Assembly (NCBI RefSeq): GCF_020740795.1
Contig: NC_067296.1
Span: 7,913,001 to 7,977,000, forward strand
Source: Apus apus
Taxonomy: Eukaryota; Chordata; Aves; Apodiformes; Apodidae
Length of the DNA stretch: 64,000 nucleotides
Reading direction: 5' to 3'
Shown here: positions 11,201-26,700 of the stretch, in pieces
How positions within the stretch are numbered: the stretch's first letter is position 1
Layout: every line of letters begins with the position of its first letter
Notes under the pieces: model-generated
What the model was told of the DNA's origin: nothing
Seen by the model: the letters and a program-made list of their open reading frames with translations, nothing else
Databases searched by the model: none
Position numbers and translations under genes: made by a program

Positions 11201-14200
11201 ACCACAAAGGAATTATTTCATCTTCAGTCTGTGTGATGTGCACAGCAGAGATTCCTCATGCCCTTGTCTTTTAACCCTGTGTGGCATTTGTACCGTCATG
11301 AAAGGAAGCTTTTCTCAGACCCATTCCTCATAAAATAGTGTCAAGCCATATGGATTGTTATCTTTCCCTCTTTTACTATAGAATCAGCAGCTATATTTTT
11401 AAGATAATGAAGACTGCAGTAGTACCTTTAACATAAGCTTGTAACAAGAGCATTCTTTGGTGTGGGTAGATGTAAAACAGAAGGAGTGGCTTTTGTGTTT
11501 ATGGCACAGATACAGAAGTCTCCCAAAAGCATAACCTGTGTCAAGAAGCTACATAGAAAACACACAGTACCTGCAAAAAGGGACCAAGTTTATCTATAAG
11601 TCCTTATACCTGTTGTACTATGTAAGTAACAAGGTATTATTCATCAAAGCATCAGATTACTATTGCAGGGATCTCAAAAAAAAAGAAAAAAAAAAAAGAA
11701 AAAAGGTAAATTCTCATTGCAATCATGGCATCATCTATTTGGAGGAATTCTGGATAGTAAATGCTAAGAATAAGCAGTTCGAAAATAACCGGTTATGAAT
11801 CCGAGTGGGACAGTGTTTTCGTGAGCTATGGGAAATCCTGAGTCTATTTGTAAAGGCTCTTCATTTTCCATTGAGACTGTGATTTTAGCTAGAGGTTCGT
11901 GTTGTTGCTCCACAGAAAAATGATTTTATCTCCTCAACTCAGGATTAATCAATTATTTGAATTCTTAAAACCCCAGAAGCAAAACCAAATCCCTTTCTGT
12001 ATTTCTTCTGTAGTCAGTATTCTCCATGGTTACTAATTAATTTGCATTTTTTTTGTGCTTTAAAACTAATTTCCCCTGTGTTCTACTCTATTTTTATCTG
12101 TTTAATGTTAATCCAGCTAAAATTGCAAAGTCTGTAGAATCAGGTGTGAAAGTAAACAGCTTCACACTTTCAGCGTTTATTTACAAAGTCAATTATCTTG
12201 TATTGGAAAGTAACTTCAGTTCTGAGATGCTGATTCCTTTCCCCACCCTATGTCTCTTTTACACGGTCAATTCCTTAATGTATTGTTTCCTATTCATTAA
12301 CAATAAGATTCGTTTCTGTCCTGTTCTTGTTTCAGAGGCATCCTCTATCAGCTGCACGTTCCTGTGACCTGCTAGAACTCTAATGAACTGAAGACTTTTT
12401 TCCTATGAACTATGTAGGTACTAAGTATAAAAATAATTAATTTTTGACTGCCAAAAGGTTTTAGGAAAGGCTGCCTTAGTTTATTCTTACAGTTCATACC
12501 TTATGATAATAGGAAGAGGCCAGTGTTACATTTGAGATCCTTGGCTAGGTAAAGGGAAGCTAAATATTTCTGACAGTATTATAGCTATATGGAGGCTGGA
12601 ACATTTATTCTAAGATTTGATCACAGAAGTTTGAACTTACTTCATAAGCTTCCTAAATAAATGAAGAAAATGTATAAAACTTCACTTAGTTTATCTTCAT
12701 TTTTATACTGAAAGTGATGAGAAGCTTGGAGTGCTCTAGTATAGCATGTTCAAACTGTTGAAGTGCTAATATTGCCAGCTTCACAAATGCTGAGATTTTA
12801 TGAGAGCATGAAATCAATGTCAGAATTTAAAAATTCAATAAGTTGCACGTCTGAAGCTTCCAGCACTCTATTTAAAACAAGAGTTTTAAAAACTGTTGTG
12901 TAACAGAACTTGAATGGTATAAATAAATATTCTGCAAAGCTGTTACAGGCCTTTGGTTGTGCAGTTTTGTAATGCAGATGCTATTTCACCAGGACCAGAA
13001 GTAGCAAAGTTCATCTCCCCACCTGGAGCTTTGGTTGTCGCTTTTTTTCACTGCAAACTAGGTCTACAGAAACAAAACTCACCCAATTCCCTGAATGTTA
13101 GGAAGAGAAGGTTATATGATTTTCAGATTGTCTTTGCATATAGTACAATATGGAGAAATAGAAAAAAATGCTCATGTCAAAAATACCTGTGGAAGAACTC
13201 AAGGTGGAGGAGCCAACGCACATTCTGTAAAGGGGAAATAAAAAAAGCTTATGGTGAAAGTAAAGCTGTGGCTTCAAGTAACCATAGAGACCAATGCTTT
13301 TCTGATGCAGAAATAAATGAACTCAACCTTTTCAAAATTTTTAATGGAACTGATGGTGAAAGATTATGTTGAATTAAAAGGTAAAGCAATGGAAGACGGA
13401 ACTAGTCAATGTCTCTGCCCCTGCAATGCAGGTTATTGTAATGGTATTAGAGAGGAAAATTAGTTATAAAAGAAACAAAATACTCCTACTCATACCAGCC
13501 TATCCACTGTTAATCCATTGTGTCTCACCTCCAGGTCAGTGCAATGAACAGTCCTTCAAAGTAAGTTATTACAAGCCCAAGTGATCATCCATAGAAAGAA
13601 AACATCATCTACAATTCAACTACCTTTAACAATTCCAGACTGTACCTGCCAGTCTCAGGTATTGTCGAAAGCCAAATTACAGGTCATACCAGCTCTGAAA
13701 TCAGAGTTTTTGTTGTACAAAGCTGTCTCCTGTCCAGAAACAGTGCATATGCTAATAACCTCCTACTATTCACTACTCTGACAACCTACAACCTTTAGGT
13801 TTCAGACAGTGGATTTAAGATAGAAAACACACTTCACTTTGCTTCAATTCAGGTGAACTGCCTAAAACAATTTATTTAGAGAAGTTTTAATGGTTTTTCT
13901 GCCCTGTTATGCTGGCCAAAGCCTGCAGTGTGTTTTCACAGTCTCCCTGAAGATAGCAGAAGAATTTAGAGGTCAGCTTGAGCTGGCCACTCTGCAAGCA
14001 CAGCTGGCACATGTCTAGAAGTTCTGCTATAGAACTTCAGTAATGAATGTAAAAATTGGGTAAGTTCCTGTATCATACAATGACAATGGTGTGATATGTT
14101 AAGATCACAGAAACTGGATCTCAAGGTTTCTCCAATTTTATTGGGCCATTTACCTTTTCTGCTTTTTTAATTCATCAAAAATGTGTGGTTAGCCTCAAAT

Positions 14201-16170
14201 CTAGAAAGGAATTATTTCCTAGGCTAAAATCCAGATTTGAAGAGTAACTTGTTTGAAATACTAGAAAGTTTATGTCAAAAGTTAAAACAACCTCCTCCAA
14301 TCCTTCTTCATGTTCCTGGTAAGAGACTATTTTTGTGCAAGACCTTTAATCACTATTTAAAATGGTATTTCCTATGATGGAATCTGCTGACAAATTAAGC
14401 CCTTCTAAAGAGTTCATATTTCATAGTCTTACTATTCCCTGACTACAAACAGGAGCTCAGAATTTGGAAATTTGACTTCTAACTATAGAGTTCACTAACA
14501 TTAAATTAACCCTGCCAGACATTGAGACAAATAGGCAGATTCATAAGATGATACAAAGTTGTGGGTTTTTTTTTATTTCATTGATTAACAGATAAAGGTT
14601 GTTGTACTACCATTAAACTGTTGGGGATTTTTTGTTGTTTTTTTCTTCTTTTTTTTTTTTAAATAGTATTTTAAAAATGTATTTGTAAAATCCCCTTAAG
14701 TCTAAATGAAATGGCACAAAACAAATTCTGAAATGTCTTACATTTCCAGATAGTAACCTCCTGTGAAATACAGCAGGCTACAGAGGGAGAAAGGAACATA
14801 ACCAACTTGTCTTAGCAAGGAATAACCTCTAGGTGCCTGGCTTTGTTGGGAAAAAGATTACCACCTGACTGACATCCATAAGTGGTAGTTATCAAAATCT
14901 TACCTGATACTGAAAAGTTACTTTCAATTAAATAGTTCAGAAAACCTGCTAACAAAATGAGTTGAGGCTCAGGGTTTTTTTTTTTCTTGTCTTGCTCTTA
15001 AAAATGGATCTTCTACCACTTGAGTGCATAACTGGGAGCCAGTCCAACTTTTACTCCTCTCAGTCAAAAAAAGCAGAACAGAAGTATGTATCCCTTCTGT
15101 CAAGGGGAAAAGAAGACGACAAATCTAAACCATCTGCACCTAAAGGTAACTGGACTCAGTCATCACTTCACACACATAATTAGTTCAACAAAACCCAGAA
15201 ATACTCATGCCAGAGCATTAGCAGCACAAGTTAGCTGCAGAACAGGGGAGCACACACATACTCTCATCTTTGGCTTATACAGGGGCTTATTCATTCCACT
15301 CCTGGCAAGTACAGTTCATGCCTACCTGAGACTGCTACAGAGATCTCAAACTGTTTTCTCAAGATACCTGTGAAATTATTTTGCTGTTCAGACCATTGAA
15401 GAGCACAGAACTATTTCCTCCTTTATAATATTAATGAAATATTCATAGGTCAATTTAGTTCTTGTAAAGTATCAAAAAGTAGGTACTCTCTTATATATTA
15501 AAAGTATTTCTAAATGAAAATAATTGCTCTAATTCACAGTAGTTTAGTTCTCATCACCACTGGATTCCCTCCATTAGGAAACTACTATCTCATATGGAGC
15601 TCTCTGTTGTGCTGCACACACCGAAATGCAGGACTGGTTTGACCAAAGGAATCCCAAATTTTAACAAACCAATTCATTTTTACCATTCAAATTACTTTTT
15701 CTTCAAAGCCACCACAAGCCTGTAGCTGCAAGGTATGCTCCTTCATGCCTAAATGGGAAGCATTCAAATACCTTGGCTATCATTTACACTCAATACATCA
15801 TTCTTCAGAGAGACATTTTAGATAACTGCAATATGTGATCTTAATTCATATAAATATAAAGAGATAAAAAGTGCAAGGAATTCATAGACCTTGTTTCCCC
15901 AGGATGCACAATAAGCAAATCACTACAATTCTATTTATAAATTAGTGTTCTAGAATACTAAATAGTGAAGACAAATTCAATCAAAATTAGTTTTGTCAGA
16001 TTTTCAGTATCCTTGAAGGGGATCAGTCTCTTCAGGAACAAAATACTAAACATCCATGTCACAGCAGAGCTGTGGAGTACTTTAAAAAAAAAGGGAAAAG
16101 AAGGAATTAATGTAGCAAGGTGGGATTTACCAAACAGGAATGTAGCACTTGCATGCAATAAAGCAAGTAT
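8206..16170. other. Long non-coding stretch 3' of ADNP
   Basis: About 8 kb in which I recognise no real gene. Open frames up to 139 codons (12953-13372, plus) have no convincing family match or splice context. There is an A-rich tract at about 11677-11704 and a T tract at 14650-14660. I looked for BCAS4, the expected next gene in this synteny block, and did not see its exons. Confidence 0.5.
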
Positions 16171-16193
16171 TTACATTAAGCACAATACAGCAA

Positions 16194-16199
16194 TTTATT
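16194..16199 (-). terminator. Candidate distal ADNP poly(A) signal
   Basis: This is a canonical AATAAA on the minus strand (plus-strand tttatt), 1.05 kb beyond the ADNP stop codon. It is preferred because it gives a 3' UTR of the expected size. Confidence 0.5.
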
Positions 16200-16679
16200 T
16201 AGATGCTTAAATGAAGAATACAAAGGGAAATAAAGATCACAAAATTATACATACTACAACAGTGTGTCATATATTAGATGGTATAAATGAATACAACACC
16301 TTGCTGGTGTTAACTAAAGATAAAACTAAATATCCAAAACACAGCACTTTTGTTTCAGTGTGCTGCTTCAACACAATACACTTTTATACAGATCTAAAAG
16401 GTGTCAAAATTAGTAGCTGCAAACTCGTTTCTTGCATGTGATTTTTCTTTTTTAGCTTAAAAGATTTCAGAAAATGGCTCTGAAATACATTTGTCATCAG
16501 TTGTAATGTCAAGGATATTCAGAACAAGAAAATTCTATAATACAATAGAGTCCAGATATATTTTTTTATGTTGCTGGCCTCTGTTTTTGAGATTGTACAA
16601 GGTTATGTGCAAAAACTAAGTTTGTCAAAATTCATACTATAGCAGTTTCAAGCTTTTGCTAGGTAAACTAGATACAGCA

Positions 16680-16685
16680 TTTATT
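16680..16685 (-). terminator. Candidate proximal ADNP poly(A) signal
   Basis: A second canonical AATAAA on the minus strand, about 570 nt beyond the stop codon. It would give a shorter alternative transcript if used. Confidence 0.3.
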
Positions 16686-17253
16686 ACACAGCAGGGCAAC
16701 ACTAAAAAAAGAGAAACAAATCTATGATGGGTACACAAGAACAATTTCATAAGCTTCACTTGAATAGGTCTAAAAGACTGTACAAATATACATTTCAACT
16801 ATTCAGAATGATACATGAAAAAAATCAATTTCCCCATAGTCTACTATACACGTTGGAACTGGTAGCTTGTATGGTTGGCCCTACACTTCTACCATGTGAA
16901 AAAGGGTAATGTTTAAAAAGACATACAACTGAACATGTACAAGAGTGAAATAAATGTTGAAAATGCAGATAAAGTAAACCTCTGCTTTTCTCTCTGTGCA
17001 TTCTGGAGCCACCAGCTTATCCGTTTTCACATTAAGTTACTCCGCTCATCCCAGCAGATACTCTCAAGCAAGATTAGCCAACAGCAACTTTAAGTAACCA
17101 CTGGAATAACAGTGGCCAGAACCACCCCATGCCATGACCTAGCACTTGAAAGGCAGTACCAGTTAGAACTGAAGCTTAGCAGTCATACTGAAATGAAAGT
17201 GTTTAGACAGTTGTAGATTGGATCATTTTACTGACACCTCTGAATCCAGCAGC

Positions 17254-20200
17254 TTACGCTTGCTGGCTACTCAGCTCCACACCAGTTAAGCTGCTGTGCA
17301 TTGGTTCTGCTACCCCATCAGTCACACTGTCAAAGTGATCTCCATCCTCACTGTCAATTGTGCTATTCTGCCATTCCATCTGCTGATTTGACAAGCTCTC
17401 CTCAATCTCCGATGCATTTTTCCATTGTGACTGGTCCTTAGACCAAAACTCATCTACTTTTCCATAGGAACGATTCTTCCACTTGGACTGTTCTTCATCA
17501 CTTTCAGATCCACCTCCTTTTGTCTCAACAGTTGGTTTACTGCTACCAGCATCTTCACTCTGGGAGGATTCATCTGTCCACGCTTCTGGTTTTACTTCTG
17601 ATGTATTATCTTCAAAATCAGAAACCTGCTGAGAACCAGGGCCACTTTCAGACTGTGAAGCTCCATCTTTCCATTCAACAGCATCATCCTGATCATCCTG
17701 ATCACCTTCACTATCTGAAACATCACCTACCAGCTTTGTTGGTTCTTCAGCAGAAATGATCTCTTCATACTTAGAGCTTTCCTCTTGTTTTTGTTCAGAT
17801 TTCTCTGGAGACTGCGATGTGTTTTCCTCAATTATTTCCTTAGATATGCTGTTTTCTGGGTTCTCCACTACGCTATCAGAAGAGGTTTTCCCAGCAACAT
17901 CAGAAATACGCTGACCAAATGGACTACTGCTTTCATTGTATTCCTCTTCTATATTTTCATAGCTGTCTGAGGAACTTTCATTGTCTTTTTCCAAGTTTAT
18001 TTTTTTATCAACAGTTTTACTAATATTGACTCTGGAATTCTTTTCATCATGGTTTTCAAACAGCCATTCAGCATCAAAATCCATTTCATGTTTAACCTTG
18101 TTTAATTCTTTCATATTGAAGCCAAGTAGCACACCAGGTTTGTATTTTTCACAATCTCTAACACATTTCTTCCTTTTGTTACTAAAATGAGATGCAATAT
18201 CAGATTTCCATAGCCACAGACTGGCAGCCAGCTTTTCAATCTCTCTCCTAGTGGGATATGGTTGCTTATTAAAATACTTTGTAAGAAACGTTTTCCTGGC
18301 TTCATAGGAATCATCTTCATGACCCTTGGGGTCCAGTGCTAGAACTACAGGTTCTTCAGGCTTCTCCTCAAAGGCAGAGGGGGAGTCATCATCATCCATT
18401 TTCCTTTTCTTCATTAGTGAAAATTCCATGTGTTCATAGGTACGTTTTACAGGTGCTACAGCTGGAGACTGACCTAGCCGAGATGAAGAAGTGCCTTTGT
18501 CCTGGCCATTCTGAGTCTTCCCAACTCCTCTGCAATGAACAAGGTGCAGTGTTATGGTTGAGGCAGTCATGTTACTCGTGTACACACCGAGGCAATGGAT
18601 GCATTTGTAGGTTAACTTTTTCTCAACTGGATGAACTGTCTGAATTACTTGATGCCTCTCCCGTAGGTGATGTGCAAGTGCATCAGAGATGGGTCCTTTT
18701 AGGATTGAAAAGCACAGAGGACAGAGAGTTTTTCCCACATCTTTTTTGTAGGGAACTGCTGCTTGTGGAGAACTTTTTACAGGTACATCAGACTTCTCCT
18801 GGATTTTTGGCTGTGGTTTTGGTGGAACTGGGGGAGTATTCTGAGCATGGTAAGCTACGGATTCAGCAGGGGCATCTCTCAGGTTGTAGGTGGTTACAAG
18901 AAGATGTATATTTGTATGACTACCCTGCTGCAATGTCAAATCAAAAGTCAGAGTGGAATCGGTTTTAGGTCCCATCTCTTCATCAACATGAACCATTCGC
19001 ATGTGAGCAGCCATCTTTTCAACATCATTGAAGGTGGACCGGCAATATGGACAAGACAGACCATGTATCAACATATGATTAAGCAAAGTATCAGTGGGTA
19101 AATAGCGATTACAGTATAGACATTTGCTAGTGAAATTGTGAATTTTCATTATATAGTTAGCTACTGCAGGCACCTTTTCAGCCTTGTGCTCCTTTTCAAA
19201 GTGGACACTATACACGTTCTCAGGAAACAGCTCATTACAGATTGTACAAATTTTCCACTTCTGTGTGGATGATGTATTGACAGAGGAAGGACCTGTAGCA
19301 GCTACAGGAGATTTCGAGCCAGACTGACCTACTGCTCTTGAAGCTGCCTGAGACTGAGATAGTGATGTCTGTTTCAACTGAGCTGATGAAAGAGAAGATG
19401 AATTGGCAGACTGAAGAGAGTATCTTGCTGAGGCCTGTGATCTCTGTTCCCCTCCAAGAGTGTAAGGCCTTCCATTTCCACTTGCTGAAAACTGTTTCAT
19501 TGTTTGTGATTGCTGTGGAATAGAAACTGGTGAATTACCACTTAAGTTTAGCCTTCCCCCTGGCTGACCAACGTAACTTGGTGGTACTGATTTGACTCCG
19601 TAATTGTTTTGTTGCAGGTGAACATTTGACATCATATTCGCTCCTGCAGAATTTAACGTAGGCTTTGGTATGGTGAGTCTGTTCATCATCTGCTGTGACG
19701 AGAGAGATCGAACACTCCCAGGGGAAAGGGGACCCATCCTCTGAGGGAGTCCCATAGGCTTTTTATCCTGTGGTTTTGGAGCTATTAACATCAAAGGTTT
19801 AGATCTTGGGACCACTACATTAGTGTGACCTATCATAGCTGTAACCTGGTATCCTATACGTTCGTGGTCTTCGATAACGTGCTGGACTAAAGCTTCGTAC
19901 GATTTCGGCATGAAAAGGCATCGTTTGCAGTGAATACTACCCTCCTCCCGGGTACTGGAACTTAATGGAACTGCACCATTGAGTGACTTTTCACCTCCCT
20001 TTGCTACGTAAGGAGCAGCAACATGCTGAAAATGTTCCCTGTAAATGTGCTTTCTAACTATTTCATACAGAGGATCTCGGTAAGTGCACTTCTTACAGTA
20101 ATAAACAGCTTGTTCTACACTGTCAGCCTGCTTAGGTTTAAGGCTATCATGCTTGTTTTTATCTTTAAAAGTGCTGATGCCTCCACTTGGTGTACTGGCA

Positions 20201-20394
20201 TTTGGAGCATGAAATATTTTAATGTGCGTTTCCAAAGTCTTTTTGTCCGCATTGAAAGTACAGTAAGGACAATTAAGGAGAATCCTATTTTCAAAGTCTT
20301 CACTATGAACATTCCGGAAGTGGCTTTTGTAGGCTGAAAAGAACTTCGAGGAAAATGGACACGCACTGCAGCAAAAGGGCTTTGTCCGATAGTC
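17254..20394 (-). CDS. ADNP: ADNP last coding exon (residues 68-1113)
   Basis: This exon encodes 94% of ADNP, a nuclear transcription and chromatin factor (partners known from the family: CHD4 and HP1 in the ChAHP complex, and BAF subunits). C2H2-type fingers have first cysteines near residues 76, 109, 167, 223, 450, 492, 515, 625 and 665, e.g. C76-C79-H92-H97 and C109-C112-H124-H129. The NAP octapeptide site is at 354-361, as in human, but reads NSPVSIPQ. A basic nuclear-localisation segment (KKRK, 729-732) precedes a homeodomain at about 762-822 with the helix [15 protein letters not shown] (796-810). The HP1-binding PxVxL motif is PGVLL (820-824). The acidic, serine-rich tail has WKD/WKN repeats. 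The 5' boundary is the acceptor AG (20395-20396) before the codon for D68. The frame stays open to 20499, but that part is intron read-through, so the upstream ATG there is not the start. No break is seen; total length is 1113 aa against 1102 in human. Confidence 0.98.
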   Translation of the reverse strand, partial: DYRTKPFCCSACPFSSKFFSAYKSHFRNVHSEDFENRILLNCPYCTFNADKKTLETHIKIFHAPNASTPSGGISTFKDKNKHDSLKPKQADSVEQAVYYCKKCTYRDPLYEIVRKHIYREHFQHVAAPYVAKGGEKSLNGAVPLSSSTREEGSIHCKRCLFMPKSYEALVQHVIEDHERIGYQVTAMIGHTNVVVPRSKPLMLIAPKPQDKKPMGLPQRMGPLSPGSVRSLSSQQMMNRLTIPKPTLNSAGANMMSNVHLQQNNYGVKSVPPSYVGQPGGRLNLSGNSPVSIPQQSQTMKQFSASGNGRPYTLGGEQRSQASARYSLQSANSSSLSSAQLKQTSLSQSQAASRAVGQSGSKSPVAATGPSSVNTSSTQKWKICTICNELFPENVYSVHFEKEHKAEKVPAVANYIMKIHNFTSKCLYCNRYLPTDTLLNHMLIHGLSCPYCRSTFNDVEKMAAHMRMVHVDEEMGPKTDSTLTFDLTLQQGSHTNIHLLVTTYNLRDAPAESVAYHAQNTPPVPPKPQPKIQEKSDVPVKSSPQAAVPYKKDVGKTLCPLCFSILKGPISDALAHHLRERHQVIQTVHPVEKKLTYKCIHCLGVYTSNMTASTITLHLVHCRGVGKTQNGQDKGTSSSRLGQSPAVAPVKRTYEHMEFSLMKKRKMDDDDSPSAFEEKPEEPVVLALDPKGHEDDSYEARKTFLTKYFNKQPYPTRREIEKLAASLWLWKSDIASHFSNKRKKCVRDCEKYKPGVLLGFNMKELNKVKHEMDFDAEWLFENHDEKNSRVNISKTVDKKINLEKDNESSSDSYENIEEEYNESSSPFGQRISDVAGKTSSDSVVENPENSISKEIIEENTSQSPEKSEQKQEESSKYEEIISAEEPTKLVGDVSDSEGDQDDQDDAVEWKDGASQSESGPGSQQVSDFEDNTSEVKPEAWTDESSQSEDAGSSKPTVETKGGGSESDEEQSKWKNRSYGKVDEFWSKDQSQWKNASEIEESLSNQQMEWQNSTIDSEDGDHFDSVTDGVAEPMHSSLTGVELSSQQA

Positions 20395-23715
<3,321 letters not shown>

Positions 23716-26700
23716 TCAAATATGTTCTGTCTGATAGTGTTGCACTTTTAATTATTAGTAATTTTGTGTCTCATTTTACCCAGATAACTCAGTATCAGAG
23801 CTGTACTATTAACTAAGAAACTACCACATTTTCTGTCTAATTTCTTCTTAAATAAGACTGGCCATAAAGCTAGATACTAACAAACTTAAGAGAGTACTTA
23901 AAAACCCAACAAACCCATATAACAACTATTGCAGGAGTAATCAGCTGCATCTGGAAATAACTTTAAAAATAAAGTGTTTGTATTTGCATGAAATTTACCC
24001 CCTATGCTGAAGTACATAAAAACTCAATTCATCTTTTGTGCATACATATCCTAGCTAATCTGAAAATTGCTAAGTTGAGCTTCAAGGTTTGTGTCAGTCT
24101 TTTAATAGATTTAATAGAATCTCTTCAGTGAGAAAAATGCTTCTTGAATTCAATTGTAGGTAAAATAAGAAATTAATATAGTTTCCTTCATTTACTGTAT
24201 ATATAGCTTTATTTAAAGCTATATAGCAGATGTGACTTATGTGATAGTAGAACTGCATTAATAGGAAAACAAAAAAATACCACATACTGCAGAGTGGATT
24301 TTTATCCTTAAATACAGATCACAAACTGAAAAGCAAGTAGGCTTCCCTAACTTCTCCTCCCTAAACACAATTGGGAAGTATGGCTCTGAACCCTAAGTTA
24401 CAATAAAGAACACAAATTTGCTTCCAAAGCACAGAATTTATTTATTTTTTTAACTCAAGAACAAACATTTGTTACAAGTTCTTGCTGTTGCAGTTCATAG
24501 AGCCAGTGAAAAATATTCATGTAGCCCAAGAAATCAATCATGGCTCTGCTAATTCCTTCTGTCTCAAGGCAACTGAATACGTGTTGCTCTCACTGGATTG
24601 CACTGGCTCTGAAATGCTTTCAGTTACTTCTTCATAGCTACCTGTGTGCTCAATTTTTTCATAAAAAAATGCCATGAAGCAGCAGTCAAGTATGTTCATG
24701 ATCTGAAGAATACTTTTAAGTTAACTTCAAATCCAAGTAGATAACGTCCTAGTAATTTTATTCCAGAATAAAAGAAAATTCTTAAGTCTTAACTGCAGAA
24801 ACATCACTGCATGAAAACATTACATTTTAAAGCTTTTAGCAAGCTGTGCTGTTTTCTTCAAAAACTAAAGCTCCCACCTAAACAATAATCTCATTTTGCT
24901 TTTAGAGAAGCAGTGTTTTTTCTCCCGACAAAGGGAGAGTTAGAGCAAAGTTTGCCTTTAGGCAATAATCACTTGTAAACCTGAAAGTCAGCCACAAGTG
25001 TCAACGTAATGCTTATTATCAAACAGGTTATTTTAGTACAAAGTGCCAGTAACAACTTCTTCACCAAAAGAATCAAATGCTTTCTCTTAATTACTGTGTC
25101 TAATATACCTAGACATGCCAAATATACCATGATAAATACAAAATCAAGTGGCAAAGAAAGCAAATGATATAGGACTGCCTGAAAACTATTGCTCTATTCT
25201 ATCTGACCCATCTTCTTGCCTCTGCCCGTTTGCCTGCCTCCCAGTCAAGTCTTAAAGACCAGAAATTAAGATTTTCAAACTATCACAACACATCATAATA
25301 GAGGATATAAGTACATCTTCACATCTAAAAACTGAAGATCAACCTTAATTTACCAATTCTGCTTGGTAGCTGAATTCAACTCACCTAATCTTAAATCTTA
25401 GCCTTAAGAAAATACAGTTAATTTTATTTATGAAGATTCTTGACCATTTAATGATAATTATTGGAGAGCCAGATAGTCTGATATTATTTGTGACTACAAA
25501 AAGCTTTTAGCATCTCCATTAGTTTCTATTTACAGCAGGTAACTCAAATTGTAATTGCAATATACACAGCTTGGCTGATATATCCTTGAAAATAGTTGGA
25601 ATTAAGAAGTGTCTCAAATAATCATTCATGCTATTCTTTAAATAAAGCATTCTTTATCTGACCAGAAGTTGATGTTTGAGAGGACACCTGGAACATCACA
25701 TCCTCACTGTCAGGGCTGCTTCCTACTGTTCTGAAGCTTAGAGCCAAGAAATTATTTTAAAAGAACACAATACTAAGGAATGCAGTGCCCAGTACTGACA
25801 AAACCCACTAGTGCTTTCACCTGGCACTGAAGCTATTGCTACATCCAGCATCCCCCACAGGGAACGATGCCTATAATAAAGGGTCAGAGATCAACTGGTC
25901 CTTCTGTTAAATAGTTTGTTTTAATGCTGTTTCTCCTGTTTTTCTACTGAAATGCCAGAAGTGAACAGTATTAAATACACTGCACTTCAGTGAAGACCAA
26001 TGAAAGGCACAAGCAGCTCAAGCTTTACACCATCTATCAGGTACCAATTCCTGATGGTTAAAGAAGTGCTACTTACCTAGTATTATGGGCTCAGTACAGA
26101 ACTTCTCTCTTGAAAATTTAAAGTAGCTCTCAAAAGAAGCTCAGCAGTGTTGTTTTATTTTGTTTTTTTTTCACAAAGCAGGAATTATTTTATCCTGAGA
26201 TGATACCAGTCAGTCAGGGACAATTACAGCCCAGGATTCTAGTTAGCAGGACACCCTGTATTTCCATGTATTCTGTTTTATAGTAGCCAAGGCAAAACTA
26301 ATTTTTATTATTTTCCTGTATGGTTCTACACTATCCTATTCATTCCTGCACAAGTCCCAGAAACTTAATACATTCTCTAACTTTTCTTTGTAAGGGAATG
26401 TGCACCTGCATACACATTCACAGAAAAATAAATCAAAGCCATCACATGTGCTCAGCAAAAATAATTCTGCAGAGAAATCTGAGCATTTTTTACCCTCATT
26501 AAGTAGCAGGGATAATGAGATCTGCCTCTTCAGTCAACCAGTTATTTTCAAGCTCATGATTCAACAAACATAGCAAGACTTCAGTTTGTGTCTGCCCTTC
26601 TGTTTCCTACTTCTAGTCTTAGGTCGCACCTACAAATAAACACTCTGGACAGGCCTTGTTTGTAAGCTGAATTACACATCAACCTACACTAAAATGCTGT

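Larger units (their letters stand above)
16175..17253 (-). other. ADNP: ADNP 3' untranslated region (inferred extent)
   Basis: This is the sequence between the ADNP stop codon (17254-17256) and the AATAAA hexamer at 16194-16199, read on the minus strand. The resulting length of about 1.1 kb agrees with the length I recall for the human ADNP 3' UTR. A second AATAAA at 16680-16685 could give a shorter form of about 0.6 kb. The cleavage sites themselves are not visible in genomic sequence. Confidence 0.5.

Noticed and set aside
12953-13372. 139-codon frame with RKRRLYD, resembling the E2F winged-helix motif
   Set aside because: Only seven residues match. The text after it does not follow any E2F or DP protein in any frame, so it is probably chance.
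1-16170. Possible BCAS4 gene, expected next to ADNP by human synteny
   Set aside because: I could not find its conserved exon segments on either strand, so it is not called.
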